Part shown: one piece after another, positions 1-8,645 of the stretch
Position numbering within the stretch: position 1 is the stretch's first letter
Layout of the letters: the number at the start of each line of letters is the position of its first letter
Source of the DNA: Carnobacterium gallinarum DSM 4847
GTDB lineage: Bacteria; Bacillota; Bacilli; Lactobacillales; Carnobacteriaceae
Direction: 5' to 3'
Assembly: GCF_000744375.1 (NCBI RefSeq)
Contig: NZ_JQLU01000002.1
Span: 56,111 to 120,110, forward strand
Length of the DNA: 64,000 nt
Made by a program: the position numbers and the translations under genes
The notes under the pieces: generated by a model
Seen by the model: the letters and a program-made list of their open reading frames with translations, nothing else
What the model was told of the DNA's origin: nothing
Databases searched by the model: none

Positions 1-1668
1 TACTTCACCATTTATTTCTTCAAGCCTTGCCATATTAGATGCATCCCAATTTGATTGTGTTTCTATAAAAGATAGAGACAAATCTTCGCTTAATTTTTGT
101 ACAGCTAAGGTGCCTGAAGAAGGTAAGTCAAGTTGAGTAATCAAAACTTCCCGTTGCTCTATCCACGTAGAATCATCCAATAAATAGCTCATTGGGTCTG
201 CATATTTTTCACTATTAGTAACAAATATGTCATGCTTTTTTAATCCTTGAAAGAGAAGTTCTAGCCCAGCAATTAACACGCACTGATTTACTGAAGTGGG
301 ATTTTCATGTATATAATATTGCCATTTTTTAGATAAACAGGGTTCAATATCATAAAAATGGTCTAGTGTTATTGGTTTTGGAAAAACTTCTTTTATCTTT
401 TCCCAAACGACTAAGCTATCTGCCCCGTAATTGTTACCTTCAAAGTTAATGGATAAAAGAATAGAGGGGATGAACTTTTTAATTTTCCTGAATGCTTTGC
501 GAAGTTCATTAATTGCAATGGGTTCTTGCTCGTTACGAACAATATCCTTAACTTGAAAAATGGCTGCATCCATTTCTTCTTTTTGAAATTTATCTGAAAT
601 AACTTTTCGAATTTCTTGGTTAGTAATGGATTCGTCAAATAAAAGTTCTACAATTTTTGATAACGTAAGAGCAGCTCGATCTAAATCTTTTATTGTTCTC
701 ATTCGATCTTTTATTTCTTTATTTTTTGCACGTCTAAAAATAGCATCTACATATTTTGATAGTGCTAAAAGTTGTTCGTCCATTGCTTTTTTCTGATGTT
801 CATAAACAAATGCCACTAAATGAGCTATTTGGCGATTTAGTGGCATTCTTTGTATAGCTTGAGCTTTTGCTTTGAAAGCATAGCTGGCAAGTTTTTTTAA
901 TTTCCCTTCAGGAATTACAGAAAAGTCCCAGTTTTCTGTATGAAAAGATTGGAACATAATCAGTCTATTAAACCCACGAATAAGCTCCTTTTGACTTTCG
1001 TCAATCAAAGGGCTTCGTAAAATATCCATTTTAAGCGTTGCACCACGTATAGGCTCACCAACAAAATCAAATAATTCTAACAAACGTTCTACCTCTGATG
1101 TAGCAGGAATCTCAGAAAGTAATTTATAGAGTTGTTTTTCAGAAGAATCAATAATTTTAGATACAAAGCGTTCAAAAGTAGAAAAACCTGGTAAAATAAT
1201 TTTTTCATCCAAACATTTTTTTAATAGCATATCAAAAAGCATATTATCCGTCTCAGTTGTATACCATGACCGATCAAGTAACCAATCAGATAAATATTTT
1301 TCTACTGCATTATCAGTAAATAGTACATAGTTATAGTAGTCTTGTATAAGTTTCATATGTTGCCAAATTGTTTGTTTACGTGTGTACCCATAAAATTCCT
1401 TGTAGTCAATATTTAGTTGCGCAGCTAAATGCTGAATGACCACTATTGGAAGTGTTTCAAAATCAGATGTAAAGCATCCGAGGAACCTGACGGTTCCTAG
1501 TTGAACTGCGAATCCTAATTTTGTGGACGATTTTTTCATTTTTGCAATAACCTCTTTATCAGAATCATTTAAATAAAAGTAGAGATTAAGTTGTTCTTTA
1601 GATGGCTCATTTATAAATTTCCCAAATCCTTCTTTGTGGTGTCCCTTCAATTGTTCAATTTCTACCAT
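1..1668 (-). CDS. tnpA: Tn3-family transposase TnpA, N-terminal part (cut by window start)
   Basis: DDE transposase that would bind the terminal inverted repeats of a Tn3-family transposon and carry out replicative transposition. I checked the reading frame line by line: it stays open from the ATG at 1668 to the first base of the window, giving 556 codons of a family that is usually about 970-1000 residues. The visible part is the N-terminal DNA-binding region (DUF4158-like); the catalytic DDE domain lies outside the window. It is divergent from tnpR, with a res-like region between them, the classical Tn3-family arrangement. The family call rests on its size, this layout and general resemblance. 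Confidence 0.85.
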   Translation of the reverse strand, partial: MVEIEQLKGHHKEGFGKFINEPSKEQLNLYFYLNDSDKEVIAKMKKSSTKLGFAVQLGTVRFLGCFTSDFETLPIVVIQHLAAQLNIDYKEFYGYTRKQTIWQHMKLIQDYYNYVLFTDNAVEKYLSDWLLDRSWYTTETDNMLFDMLLKKCLDEKIILPGFSTFERFVSKIIDSSEKQLYKLLSEIPATSEVERLLELFDFVGEPIRGATLKMDILRSPLIDESQKELIRGFNRLIMFQSFHTENWDFSVIPEGKLKKLASYAFKAKAQAIQRMPLNRQIAHLVAFVYEHQKKAMDEQLLALSKYVDAIFRRAKNKEIKDRMRTIKDLDRAALTLSKIVELLFDESITNQEIRKVISDKFQKEEMDAAIFQVKDIVRNEQEPIAINELRKAFRKIKKFIPSILLSINFEGNNYGADSLVVWEKIKEVFPKPITLDHFYDIEPCLSKKWQYYIHENPTSVNQCVLIAGLELLFQGLKKHDIFVTNSEKYADPMSYLLDDSTWIEQREVLITQLDLPSSGTLAVQKLSEDLSLSFIETQSNWDASNMARLEEINGEV

Positions 1669-1684
1669 TTTAATCCCCCTGAGT

Positions 1685-1800
1685 GGTTACCAAAAACCAA
1701 TGTTTTTGTAACCTCATATTTTTTGAAACTCGATACTGAATAACTAGCTTTTCTAAGTTACAAAAACTAGTTATAAATAAGTTTACAAGAAACACTTGCA
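1685..1800. promoter_or_regulatory. Candidate res site between tnpA and tnpR
   Basis: The 184-bp gap between divergent tnpA and tnpR holds inverted-repeat half-sites. One is a near-perfect palindrome at 1685-1713 (GGTTACcAAAAAC / GTTTTTGTAACC). A second copy of the GTTACAAAAAC motif is at 1757-1767, and AACTAG / CTAGTT arms lie at 1742-1772. Tn3-family resolvases bind such imperfect palindromes as subsites I-III of res, which also holds both promoters. Assignment of individual subsites is inference. Confidence 0.6.
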
Positions 1801-1852
1801 AAAATATAGTTATTTACCGATAATAAAGTAAAAGAGCATCAGGAGGAATTAT

Positions 1853-2437
1853 ATGATAATAGGATACGCAAGAGTGTCAAAAGATGAGCAACATCTAGAT
1901 CGACAATTAGATCAGTTAAAAAAATATGGAGTTGAAAAAATTATTAAAGAAAAATATACTGGAACAAAAAAGTCACGGCCAGGAATTGAAGAACTGTTAA
2001 AAATAATCCGGACAAATGATACAGTAGTTGTAGAAAGTATTTCTCGACTTGGTAGAAATACTTTGGATATATTGACTCTTCTTCAGCACTTAGAAAAAGA
2101 AAAGGTAGAATTCATTTCGTTGAAAGAAAATATGGATACTTCTACGCCTACCGGAAAAGCAATGCTCCAGATGATGAGTGTGATTGCTGAATTAGAGAGG
2201 AATTTATTAGCCGAGCGTGTAAAAGAAGGAATAACTGCAAGCAGGAGACGTGGCGTAAATATTGGAAGACCAAAAATTCCTCAAGAAAAATTGAATTTAG
2301 CAATGAGAATGTATGACAGTGGAGATTATTCGATTAAAGAAATTCTTGAATCTACCACTATTTCTCAAGGAACGCTTTATCGAGAAATAAATAAAATGAA
2401 ATTGAAAAAAATAGAAGATATAAAAAACGAAAGCTAA
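1853..2437 (+). CDS. tnpR: Tn3-family serine resolvase TnpR
   Basis: Serine site-specific recombinase that resolves cointegrates made by the partner transposase. At 194 residues it has the normal resolvase size. The N-terminus reads GYARVSKDEQ with the catalytic serine at about residue 9. SRLGRN and the AELERNLLAER helix follow, and the C-terminal helix-turn-helix begins near GRPKIP (residues about 138-185). A strong AGGAGG lies 8 nt before the ATG. It is divergent from tnpA and is followed at once by a strong terminator. Confidence 0.92.
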   Translation: MIIGYARVSKDEQHLDRQLDQLKKYGVEKIIKEKYTGTKKSRPGIEELLKIIRTNDTVVVESISRLGRNTLDILTLLQHLEKEKVEFISLKENMDTSTPTGKAMLQMMSVIAELERNLLAERVKEGITASRRRGVNIGRPKIPQEKLNLAMRMYDSGDYSIKEILESTTISQGTLYREINKMKLKKIEDIKNES

Positions 2438-2466
2438 GTTGTTACTCCAACCTAGCTTTCGTTTTT
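2424..2466 (+). terminator. Terminator after tnpR
   Basis: An inverted repeat (AACGAAAGCTA / TAGCTTTCGTT) spans the tnpR stop codon and runs into a T-tract, a typical intrinsic terminator. Confidence 0.85.
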
Positions 2467-2526
2467 ATACCGCAACTTTTCGTAAAGATGTTCCATTGAC
2501 CCCTAAGTGGGTAATCATTTTAAGAC

Positions 2527-3009
2527 TTAACTTTGAATGATAACAATTTCATTTTCATTTATGGGTTCTTCAAACCCTGAATAAAATCGTTTAAGGATAT
2601 CCTCAGTAATTGGAAAAGCTGAATTAGCAGTTTGAGTTTGATTTCGAATTTCCAAGCGTTTTTTAAGTATGGCGTAATCGGCTTTGAGGTAAACTACTTG
2701 AATTTCTACTTCATAATCTTCTAGTAATTTACGATAACTATCTCGATGGCTCTTTGACCAAAAACTGGAATCTACGATAACATTTTTTCCTTTCTGCACA
2801 TACTTAATAGTTAGTTCTTTCATCTTCGTGGATGATAAGGCCGACACTTTTTCATATTCTTCAGATTTGTAATCGACACCATATACGCCATAATCTTCCC
2901 AGATAAGTTCATCTATAGATAGCCTTATGTATCCATCCTTTTCTTTTTCTTTTGAAAAAGTTGTCTTTCCTGCGCCGCTAACTCCACACATTAAAATGAC
3001 TTTATTCAT
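2527..3009 (-). CDS. Small P-loop kinase (AAA_33/zeta-like), copy 1
   Basis: Predicted 160-residue soluble nucleotide-binding protein. The Walker A motif GVSGAGKTT is at residues 9-17, an IVDSS strand near residues 77-81 resembles a Walker B/DxS element, and a lid-like arginine-rich helix (KKRLEIRNQ) follows near residue 115. This layout is that of AAA_33-type small kinases, which include polynucleotide kinases, zeta-toxin relatives and antibiotic phosphotransferases. The substrate cannot be told. An identical protein is encoded at 8646-9128 in the other inverted-repeat arm. No epsilon-like antitoxin gene is adjacent, so a zeta-type toxin role is not supported. Confidence 0.75.
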   Translation of the reverse strand: MNKVILMCGVSGAGKTTFSKEKEKDGYIRLSIDELIWEDYGVYGVDYKSEEYEKVSALSSTKMKELTIKYVQKGKNVIVDSSFWSKSHRDSYRKLLEDYEVEIQVVYLKADYAILKKRLEIRNQTQTANSAFPITEDILKRFYSGFEEPINENEIVIIQS

Positions 3010-3177
3010 AAATTTTCTTCCTTTCTATATTATGAAATAGTATATCAATAGAGGAAAAGGAATTCAAATTTTAATTTTAAAATACAATGTTTAAAAAAAG
3101 ATGATTGTTTTCCAAAGACCGCTGTTTTTTGATAATCATAGATTTTATTGTGTATCGTGTTAAACATATTTGTAAGC

Positions 3178-3215
3178 GAGGTCCCAAGCGCCTAAAGGGA
3201 ATTTGTATCGATAAG
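3178..3215 (+). repeat. Tn917-like 38-bp Tn3-family terminal inverted repeat (left copy)
   Basis: Starts GAGGTCCCAAGCGCC and ends TTTGTATCGATAAG, exactly 38 bp. From memory it differs from the Tn917/Tn551 terminal repeat at about five positions. Its inward direction points right, towards the cargo. A matching end in opposite orientation is at 8440-8477. Both lie inside the larger inverted repeat, so they could be remnants rather than active ends. Confidence 0.65.
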
Positions 3216-3260
3216 ACTTGCAGCAAAATCTAATTAGCACTAGCTTATATTTTACATTTT

Positions 3261-3298
3261 AACAAATGACAATAGGGTATACTTTATTGTCATTTGTT
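3261..3298. terminator. Hairpin in left repeat arm, possible terminator
   Basis: Perfect 14-bp stem AACAAATGACAATA / TATTGTCATTTGTT followed by TTTT on the + strand. The same hairpin recurs inverted at about 8357-8395. It may end transcription or be a structured remnant of the mobile element. Confidence 0.5.
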
Positions 3299-3480
3299 TT
3301 TAATCCCATTTTTAGAACTATCTAGAGTGTAGTATGGGTGGTCATTAGAAAAATTTATTTATGGAATTAAAATCAACCAATAGGGTGTAATCTATTGATT
3401 GATTTAACTTAAGTAGTTTATGTAGGTTTGCGTGCCACCATTAAAGTGCGCCATACTAAAATTACTAGTCACAATAAAAA

Positions 3481-3523
3481 AGGGGTAGTCAATAACTTAT
3501 AAGTTCTTGACTACCTTTTTTTC
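3481..3523. terminator. Bidirectional hairpin terminator at inner edge of left arm
   Basis: GGTAGTCAAtAACTTAT / ATAAGTTcTTGACTACC stem flanked by A- and T-runs on both sides. It lies downstream of the leftward gene at 3611-3796. The same hairpin type recurs at 8141, 9516 and, diverged, at 10821. Confidence 0.75.
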
Positions 3524-3610
3524 AAAGTAACTATATTAAGAATAATTTTTAAGAATTTATAGTTAATATTACAGAATAGATTTCTTAGAAAAATATCTAT
3601 TCTAATGACA

Positions 3611-3796
3611 TTAATCCTCTAATGGATCAATAATATTCCCATTTTTATCTGTAACAGTACTTGTAATTGGTGTATCTCGATTTATTTTATAGGATGTATA
3701 AATATTTCGAGTAAAATAAATCCCTATGAGAACTAAAAAGCTCAGAGATACAATAATAAATAAAGAAAACAGTTTTCTATTAATTGTTTTTTTCAT
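3611..3796 (-). CDS. Small membrane-anchored protein, unknown
   Basis: 61 residues if started at the ATG at 3796, which has AGAGAGTAGGTG ahead of it; an upstream GTG would add three residues. The N-terminus is basic (MKKTINRK) and is followed by a hydrophobic segment of about 19 residues (residues 9-28) and a polar tail ending DPLED. The tail VTDKNGNIIDP resembles the start of the neighbour's mature region (VVIYDKFGIEVSP). It is the last gene of a two-gene leftward unit, 25 bp after the secreted protein gene. An immunity role for that neighbour is possible but unsupported. Confidence 0.6.
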   Translation of the reverse strand: MKKTINRKLFSLFIIVSLSFLVLIGIYFTRNIYTSYKINRDTPITSTVTDKNGNIIDPLED

Positions 3797-3821
3797 AGTA
3801 TACACCTACTCTCTTAGCATC

Positions 3822-4319
3822 TTATTGAATCCCCTGTACATGGTAGTTCTGTCCAGTTCTAGGGTTATCGACAAGAAAATAGAAATACCCTGACGTATTT
3901 ATTGTATACGGTGATCCGCTTAAAGGTAAATTATAACGTTGACTAACATTAGAAGGGTTTCCTGGATTAGCTATAGTATTTACACCAAATCCACCTAATC
4001 TAAAGGTTAGTCTAAAGTTATTTGTAGTACTAGAAGAAAAGGAAATTCCACTATATCTAGTTCCCGATCCCGAAAAATTTTCTGACTGATAAGATGCAGA
4101 GTTGTTAAGCCATTTAACTGTTGTTGGCGGGACAACTGCTCGTGTTACAAGGTTAGAGCTAATTTCGGGGCTAACTTCTATACCAAATTTATCATAAATA
4201 ACCACATCTGAATTATTAGATTCATCTGCATGTGCTACTGTATTTCCTGAAAAAGAGGGAAGTACAATTACTGACAATGTTGACAACATAAAAATTAAAC
4301 TTACAATATTTTTTTTCAT
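3822..4319 (-). CDS. Secreted protein of unknown function
   Basis: 165 residues from the ATG at 4319, which has a strong GGAGG 8 nt ahead; longer upstream forms lack a ribosome binding site. A signal peptide is clear: MKKN, a hydrophobic core to about residue 24, then cleavage near AHA|DES. The mature part is rich in Ser, Asn, Gly and aromatic residues (SGSGTRYSGISFSSSTTNNF) and looks beta-rich; it has no cysteine and no anchor motif. I do not recognise the family. Its place in a cargo block with an SOS-controlled lysin-like gene would fit a secreted antagonist, but this is inference. Confidence 0.65.
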   Translation of the reverse strand: MKKNIVSLIFMLSTLSVIVLPSFSGNTVAHADESNNSDVVIYDKFGIEVSPEISSNLVTRAVVPPTTVKWLNNSASYQSENFSGSGTRYSGISFSSSTTNNFRLTFRLGGFGVNTIANPGNPSNVSQRYNLPLSGSPYTINTSGYFYFLVDNPRTGQNYHVQGIQ

Positions 4320-5066
4320 AAAACGACCTCCAATATATTTTAATTTTATTATACATAATATGAATATATTAGTAAAGGTGAAAAGCAAATGTTTTTTAGA
4401 TTTTTGAAAATGTAAGTGAAACTATCGTGTTCCAAAATTTAAAATCATCAATTAAAACACTAATAAAATTGATTATTGGTTAACAATATAACACTCATAT
4501 TTCTATATAGATAAATTATCCATACAAATTCCCTAACGCATTTTAACCTTTAAATTAAAAATTTTCTCATAATAAAATCGATCTAAATCAAAATAAACTT
4601 CCTGCGAAATGTTAAAACACGTTAAATTAAGGAAGGGTTGACTAAAAAAGATTAGACACCTGTCATTTCAAACGATTTTTTTGTGTACCACTCATATTTA
4701 ACAACAAGTGAGTACATTCTTTTTCATTTTAACCTTAAATTTATACACTCCTTTAAATTTCTGTTAAAATCCGTTCGCTAATACAAAATTAACATATTCG
4801 AGAATAATTAACAATTTATTATGATTTGATTTTACTATATACTTTATTTTTACTTCGATATACGCTATAATCCTGATGAAACACATCGACGAAAATACAA
4901 TTCTATTTCAAAGTTTAGTTTTGATAAAAATTAATAGACTTTACAATCGGAAATACTTTTAAATCGACTCTATTCAATTTTATTCCCAATAATTGTTTGT
5001 CTAATTTGATTTTACTAAAACTTTGTAACAGATCCCTAAATACTAGCAAATATTGGAGGTATCATC
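4320..5066. other. AT-rich intergenic region without a recognisable gene
   Basis: About 750 bp, very AT-rich, with only short interrupted frames. It must hold the promoters of the leftward secreted-protein unit and the rightward membrane gene. A TTTTAACCTT-AAATT motif occurs twice (about 4542 and 4730). No RNA gene or mobile-element end was seen. Confidence 0.4.
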
Positions 5067-5594
5067 ATGATAGCAAACTACCCTTTTCTTAGTCTTACTT
5101 GTTTTTTTATTCTATTATGCTACATTTCACTTATTTTATATAAAATTAAAGTCAAAATGTTTTATAAAAAAAACTCTTATCGTAAAATCAAGTTGAAAGA
5201 TCACCCGCTCTATTTAATTTATCCTTTTGAAAAAAAAATATATGTATTTATTTGGATTCTTTACATTCTTTGGATTATATTAGCCACGGGTGGATTATTC
5301 TTGATTTTTTCAAATTCAGGTAGCAATAATAATCTTGTTAAACTTGGAATAATTTTTCAAGTACTAGCCACCTTCACCTCTTTTATCTTAGTTGCTAATT
5401 ATTTCCGATTTTTAAAAAAAACAAAGTCCGCTATAAATAAATGGTCTATTTCTAATCCTTCAGAAGAAAAAAAATTTGTAGTTTTTCCTTCAAACATTGT
5501 AATTTATAAAAAAGTAGGATATATTAGCTTTTTACTTACTGAAATTTTTTTCATAGTATCAATTATTACAGAATATTTAAATATAGTGTATTAA
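5067..5594 (+). CDS. Multi-pass membrane protein, unknown
   Basis: 175 residues with about four hydrophobic segments: residues 5-25, 60-82, 90-112 and 150-172. A basic loop (KKNSYRKIKLK) follows the first one. GGAGGT lies 9 nt before the ATG. I do not recognise a family. It stands alone on the + strand between two leftward units and is closed by a strong hairpin terminator. Within the cargo block, immunity or export roles are possible but nothing in the sequence decides. Confidence 0.6.
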   Translation: MIANYPFLSLTCFFILLCYISLILYKIKVKMFYKKNSYRKIKLKDHPLYLIYPFEKKIYVFIWILYILWIILATGGLFLIFSNSGSNNNLVKLGIIFQVLATFTSFILVANYFRFLKKTKSAINKWSISNPSEEKKFVVFPSNIVIYKKVGYISFLLTEIFFIVSIITEYLNIVY

Positions 5595-5599
5595 ATAAG

Positions 5600-5644
5600 A
5601 AGCAATTAGATTGGAACTATTATAACCAATCTAATTGCTTTTAA
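5600..5644. terminator. Strong hairpin terminator
   Basis: Perfect 15-bp stem AAGCAATTAGATTGG / CCAATCTAATTGCTT with TTT after it, just downstream of the membrane gene and facing the end of the leftward 5741-7924 gene. Confidence 0.85.
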
Positions 5645-5740
5645 CTATTTAAAACACCTAACTTATAATTCTCCTGAAATTCAACTCCTTAAACAGTTGA
5701 CTGGCACCACTGGTAAGGAATTCTGTAATTGTTTTGCTTA

Positions 5741-7924
5741 TCAAGAAATTAGTTCTTTTCCCCACGTGATTACAGATATAAAAACAGACGCAATAGCTAC
5801 TGAACCAATTCCTATTACTTCTACAGGGAGCAGATATATAATTCCCGCTATAACAGCTATTCCACCTACTGTCTCAAAAATTTCCGGCATACTATTATTT
5901 TCAACTGACTTCGTTACCAGTTCATAGTCTGCAACAGGAACCGGAGTAACATTACTTTGATTTACATAGATTTCAATAATCAATTCTAATCTTTCTGTTA
6001 ATGTTTTCCCATTTCGTTTTATTTTATACTCACTTTTCACAATGATTTTCGTTCCTATTTTCCTATTTCGTGCAGCTAAACCAGTTTCAATTATCCCATT
6101 TTTTACTGTAGGTCCTAATCGATTAATTGCACTTTCAATACTATTACTTTTTACGTCTTTAAAAATAGTATTGTACTTATCAAGTGTTTCTTGTATTGGA
6201 TTAAGGTATACTTTCATGTCTGCAATACCATTTGTTACCACAATTTTAGCCGTTCCTTCTTTTGAATCAGAAGACCAAGTGTTCCTTGCTGTTAAATAAA
6301 GATCAATTGCACCTAAATGTTGTTCATATATCTTATTGGGCACAATAATAACTTCTTTGAAAAAGTCCTGCAAATTCAATCCATTCAATATATTATGACT
6401 GATAGTATTCACTTTCTGACTAGAATCAATATCAAAATTTTTCACTCCCGCATCTCGTCCAGAAGAAGCAACTTGATCAATTGGAAACAACATGTCTCCT
6501 CTACCCACGGTCATTTCAATAAATTGGTCGAATGCCCACTCTTTAGGCATTTTAAACCCTAAATTCCCACTAAACCCTGTGGACATATCTGATACAAAAC
6601 AATTGGTTACTGCTCCAGCATCAACGGCTCTTTGACAAACGTTTCGAGTACCGTAAATACCTGTTTTGTATAAAGAAATAGTTGAAAGTGCATCATGAAC
6701 TGCTTTGATATAAGGTAATACTGTAGAGTCAATATTTCCGTCCAAAACGTCTACATCGACAGCAAAGTAAATAGTTGCACCTGTTGGAAATCCTAATTCC
6801 ATTGCTGCATTACTAGCTAAAATAGCATCTGTTTTACCTTGTGAACTAGTAAAGTAATTTTCTTCCCAACCTCCATCTTGATAGATAGGGAAAATGCTAA
6901 AACCCTCGTTAACCAAATTTTCAATTTCTTCACTGGTTAAATACTTGTTTCGTTTATTTGCTCCAGTTCCAACGGATCCAGTTAAATATCTTCCCACTAC
7001 ACTAAAATCAATAGACTTTAAATACTTTATTTGTTCTAGTGATAATTGTGTTGAGGTATCACAAGCAATTGAATCTCTACTTGTATTTCCTGCACTGGAC
7101 AATAATCCTTTAATAACAGTCATATCAGCAGTAGCTGAATACGAAGGCAATTTCATGAATTTTCTAAATGAAATAACTTCATCTCCCAGACTACTCGAAA
7201 AGACGCCATTAAAGTCTCCGGATTTATAAAACCCATTCACATATAATCCCCATTGAATAATTTTAACAACATTACCAGTAGCACCGATATTGACGACAGG
7301 TGTTCTACTAGTAGTACCAGGTCCATAGATTCCATTGGCTTCCGAAGGGCTCATTCCAATTTCTGCTTGTAAAGCATAAATTAAAGCTGTATTCGTTTCT
7401 CTTTGATAAATACCATCACAGGGTAAAATACCAAAGTACGGTTGATAAGATGCATTTAAGTTTTGTTGCATTGTTCTAATTTTTGAATCCCCTCCTGGGA
7501 CTAATACAAAGGCACTCATATCAAATAATGCTTTTAATAAAGCTACCGTTAATTTTCCGTTACTAGCCACACCTGCATTTTTTTGCAATGTACTAATAGC
7601 TTCTTCGGTTTTTGTAGTATATTTCCCATCAAAGGCCTCCGGAGACATCCCTTTGCACCAAAAAGCACCTTGAATTAAATAAACAAGATTCCCAGTATAA
7701 CCTATTTTTAATTTAGGCAATAAATCATCAGCTTTTTTTTGTGTTGTTGGACCAAAATTATCCGATAACTCAGTAATCCCACATTCATGTTGGAACCCTC
7801 TAATTAGACCGTAAATAGTCGGCCATCCTGTCTTTCCATTTTCAGGTACACTGCCAAATCCCTGAACATTCTTATACGTTTTATTTAACCATTTTTGTGT
7901 TGATAATACCATTTGATCTACCAT
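5741..7924 (-). CDS. DUF1906 glycoside-hydrolase-like protein with peptidoglycan-binding repeats, SOS-type promoter
   Basis: 727 residues. The N-terminal about 280 residues contain peptidoglycan-binding-like repeats (patterns such as GYTGNLVYLIQGAF, FDGKYTTKTEEAI and GATGNVVKIIQWGL). Residues about 285-510 match the DUF1906 glycoside-hydrolase-like fold: DSIACDTSTQ start, VVGRYLTG, IFPIYQDGG, IYFAVDVD, GIYGTRNVC. A beta-rich region follows, then a hydrophobic C-terminus (about 685-725) with two possible membrane segments. There is no signal peptide, unusual for a wall hydrolase; release by lysis or a holin-like C-terminus would be needed. A GGAGG lies 8 nt before the ATG. The promoter overlaps a LexA-type box, so DNA-damage induction is likely. 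Target and toxicity are unproven. Confidence 0.75.
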   Translation of the reverse strand: MVDQMVLSTQKWLNKTYKNVQGFGSVPENGKTGWPTIYGLIRGFQHECGITELSDNFGPTTQKKADDLLPKLKIGYTGNLVYLIQGAFWCKGMSPEAFDGKYTTKTEEAISTLQKNAGVASNGKLTVALLKALFDMSAFVLVPGGDSKIRTMQQNLNASYQPYFGILPCDGIYQRETNTALIYALQAEIGMSPSEANGIYGPGTTSRTPVVNIGATGNVVKIIQWGLYVNGFYKSGDFNGVFSSSLGDEVISFRKFMKLPSYSATADMTVIKGLLSSAGNTSRDSIACDTSTQLSLEQIKYLKSIDFSVVGRYLTGSVGTGANKRNKYLTSEEIENLVNEGFSIFPIYQDGGWEENYFTSSQGKTDAILASNAAMELGFPTGATIYFAVDVDVLDGNIDSTVLPYIKAVHDALSTISLYKTGIYGTRNVCQRAVDAGAVTNCFVSDMSTGFSGNLGFKMPKEWAFDQFIEMTVGRGDMLFPIDQVASSGRDAGVKNFDIDSSQKVNTISHNILNGLNLQDFFKEVIIVPNKIYEQHLGAIDLYLTARNTWSSDSKEGTAKIVVTNGIADMKVYLNPIQETLDKYNTIFKDVKSNSIESAINRLGPTVKNGIIETGLAARNRKIGTKIIVKSEYKIKRNGKTLTERLELIIEIYVNQSNVTPVPVADYELVTKSVENNSMPEIFETVGGIAVIAGIIYLLPVEVIGIGSVAIASVFISVITWGKELIS

Positions 7925-8001
7925 GTTACATTCCTCCTATATCATTTTTTTATTAAGTCAAAGTATTTCTACAAGGATCGTCACCCTTGTTCTTCTAACA
8001 T

Positions 8002-8050
8002 AGAACATACGTTCGTGTCTATTATATAAATAAAATGATGAAATTGCAAC
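8002..8050 (-). promoter_or_regulatory. SOS-type promoter of the DUF1906 gene
   Basis: On the minus strand a -35 TTGCAA (8045-8050) and a -10 TATAAT (8021-8026) are 18 bp apart. Just downstream of the -10, at 8002-8015, lies CGAACGTATGTTCT, which fits the Gram-positive LexA/DinR box CGAACRNRYGTTYC except for the last base. LexA bound there would block the start of transcription. Confidence 0.75.
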
Positions 8051-8140
8051 TTTTATTTCATTTATTATTAATCGTACGATTAGATAATATTTAATAGATG
8101 AGACAACTTTTACATGCAGCTTTTAAAAAACGAAAAAAGA

Positions 8141-8178
8141 GTAGTCAAGAACTTATAAGTTATTGACTACCCTTTTTT
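8141..8178. terminator. Hairpin terminator at inner edge of right arm
   Basis: Mirror copy of the 3481-3523 hairpin (GTAGTCAAgAACTTAT / ATAAGTTaTTGACTAC followed by CCTTTTTTT). It separates the DUF1906 promoter from the kinase transcription unit. Confidence 0.75.
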
Positions 8179-8439
8179 TATTGTGACTAGTAATTTTAGT
8201 ATGACGCACTTTAATGGTGGCACGCAAACCTACATAAACTACTTAGGTTAAATCAATCAATAGATTACACCCTAATGGTTGATTTTAATTCCCTAAATAA
8301 ATATTTCTAATGACCACCCATACTACACTCTAGAAAGTTCTAAAAATGGGATTAAAAATAAATGACAATAAAGTATACCCTATTGTCATTTGTTAAAATG
8401 TAAAATATCAGCTAGTGCCAATTAGATTTTGCTGCAAGT

Positions 8440-8477
8440 CTTATCGATACAAATTCCCTTTAGGCGCTTGGGACCTC
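8440..8477 (-). repeat. Tn917-like 38-bp terminal inverted repeat (right copy)
   Basis: Reverse complement of 3178-3215. Its inward direction points left, so it could be the right end of the Tn3-family transposon whose tnpA and tnpR lie at 1-2437, or the partner of the left copy in a 5.3-kb non-autonomous unit. Confidence 0.65.
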
Positions 8478-8645
8478 GCTTACAAATATGTTTAACACGA
8501 TACACAATAAAATCTATGATTATCAAAAAACAGCGATCTTTGGAAAACAATCATCTTTTTTTAAACATTGTATTTTAAAATTAAAATTTAAATTCCTTTT
8601 CCTCTATTGATATACTATTTCATAATATAGAAAGGAAGAAAATTT

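Larger units (their letters stand above)
2504..3523. repeat. Left arm of 1.02-kb inverted repeat
   Basis: This stretch is repeated in inverted orientation at 8132-9151 with only a few differences; both arms come to 1020 bp. It carries a complete kinase gene, a Tn917-like 38-bp end (3178-3215), a hairpin at 3261-3298 and a hairpin terminator at the inner edge. Similarity stops abruptly at the outer side after the shared TAAGTGGG, and at the inner side in the T-tract of the hairpin. The 4.6 kb between the arms is cargo. Confidence 0.93.

Noticed and set aside
411..638. 75-residue frame on the minus strand
   Set aside because: Lies wholly inside the transposase gene in another frame; the transposase frame is open from 1668 to the window edge.
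2527..3009. Zeta toxin of an epsilon-zeta addiction module
   Set aside because: The protein is short for zeta and no epsilon-like gene is adjacent; only the general kinase fold is supported.
6042..7229. Several + strand frames of 81-111 residues
   Set aside because: All are antisense shadows of the DUF1906 gene, with no ribosome binding sites.
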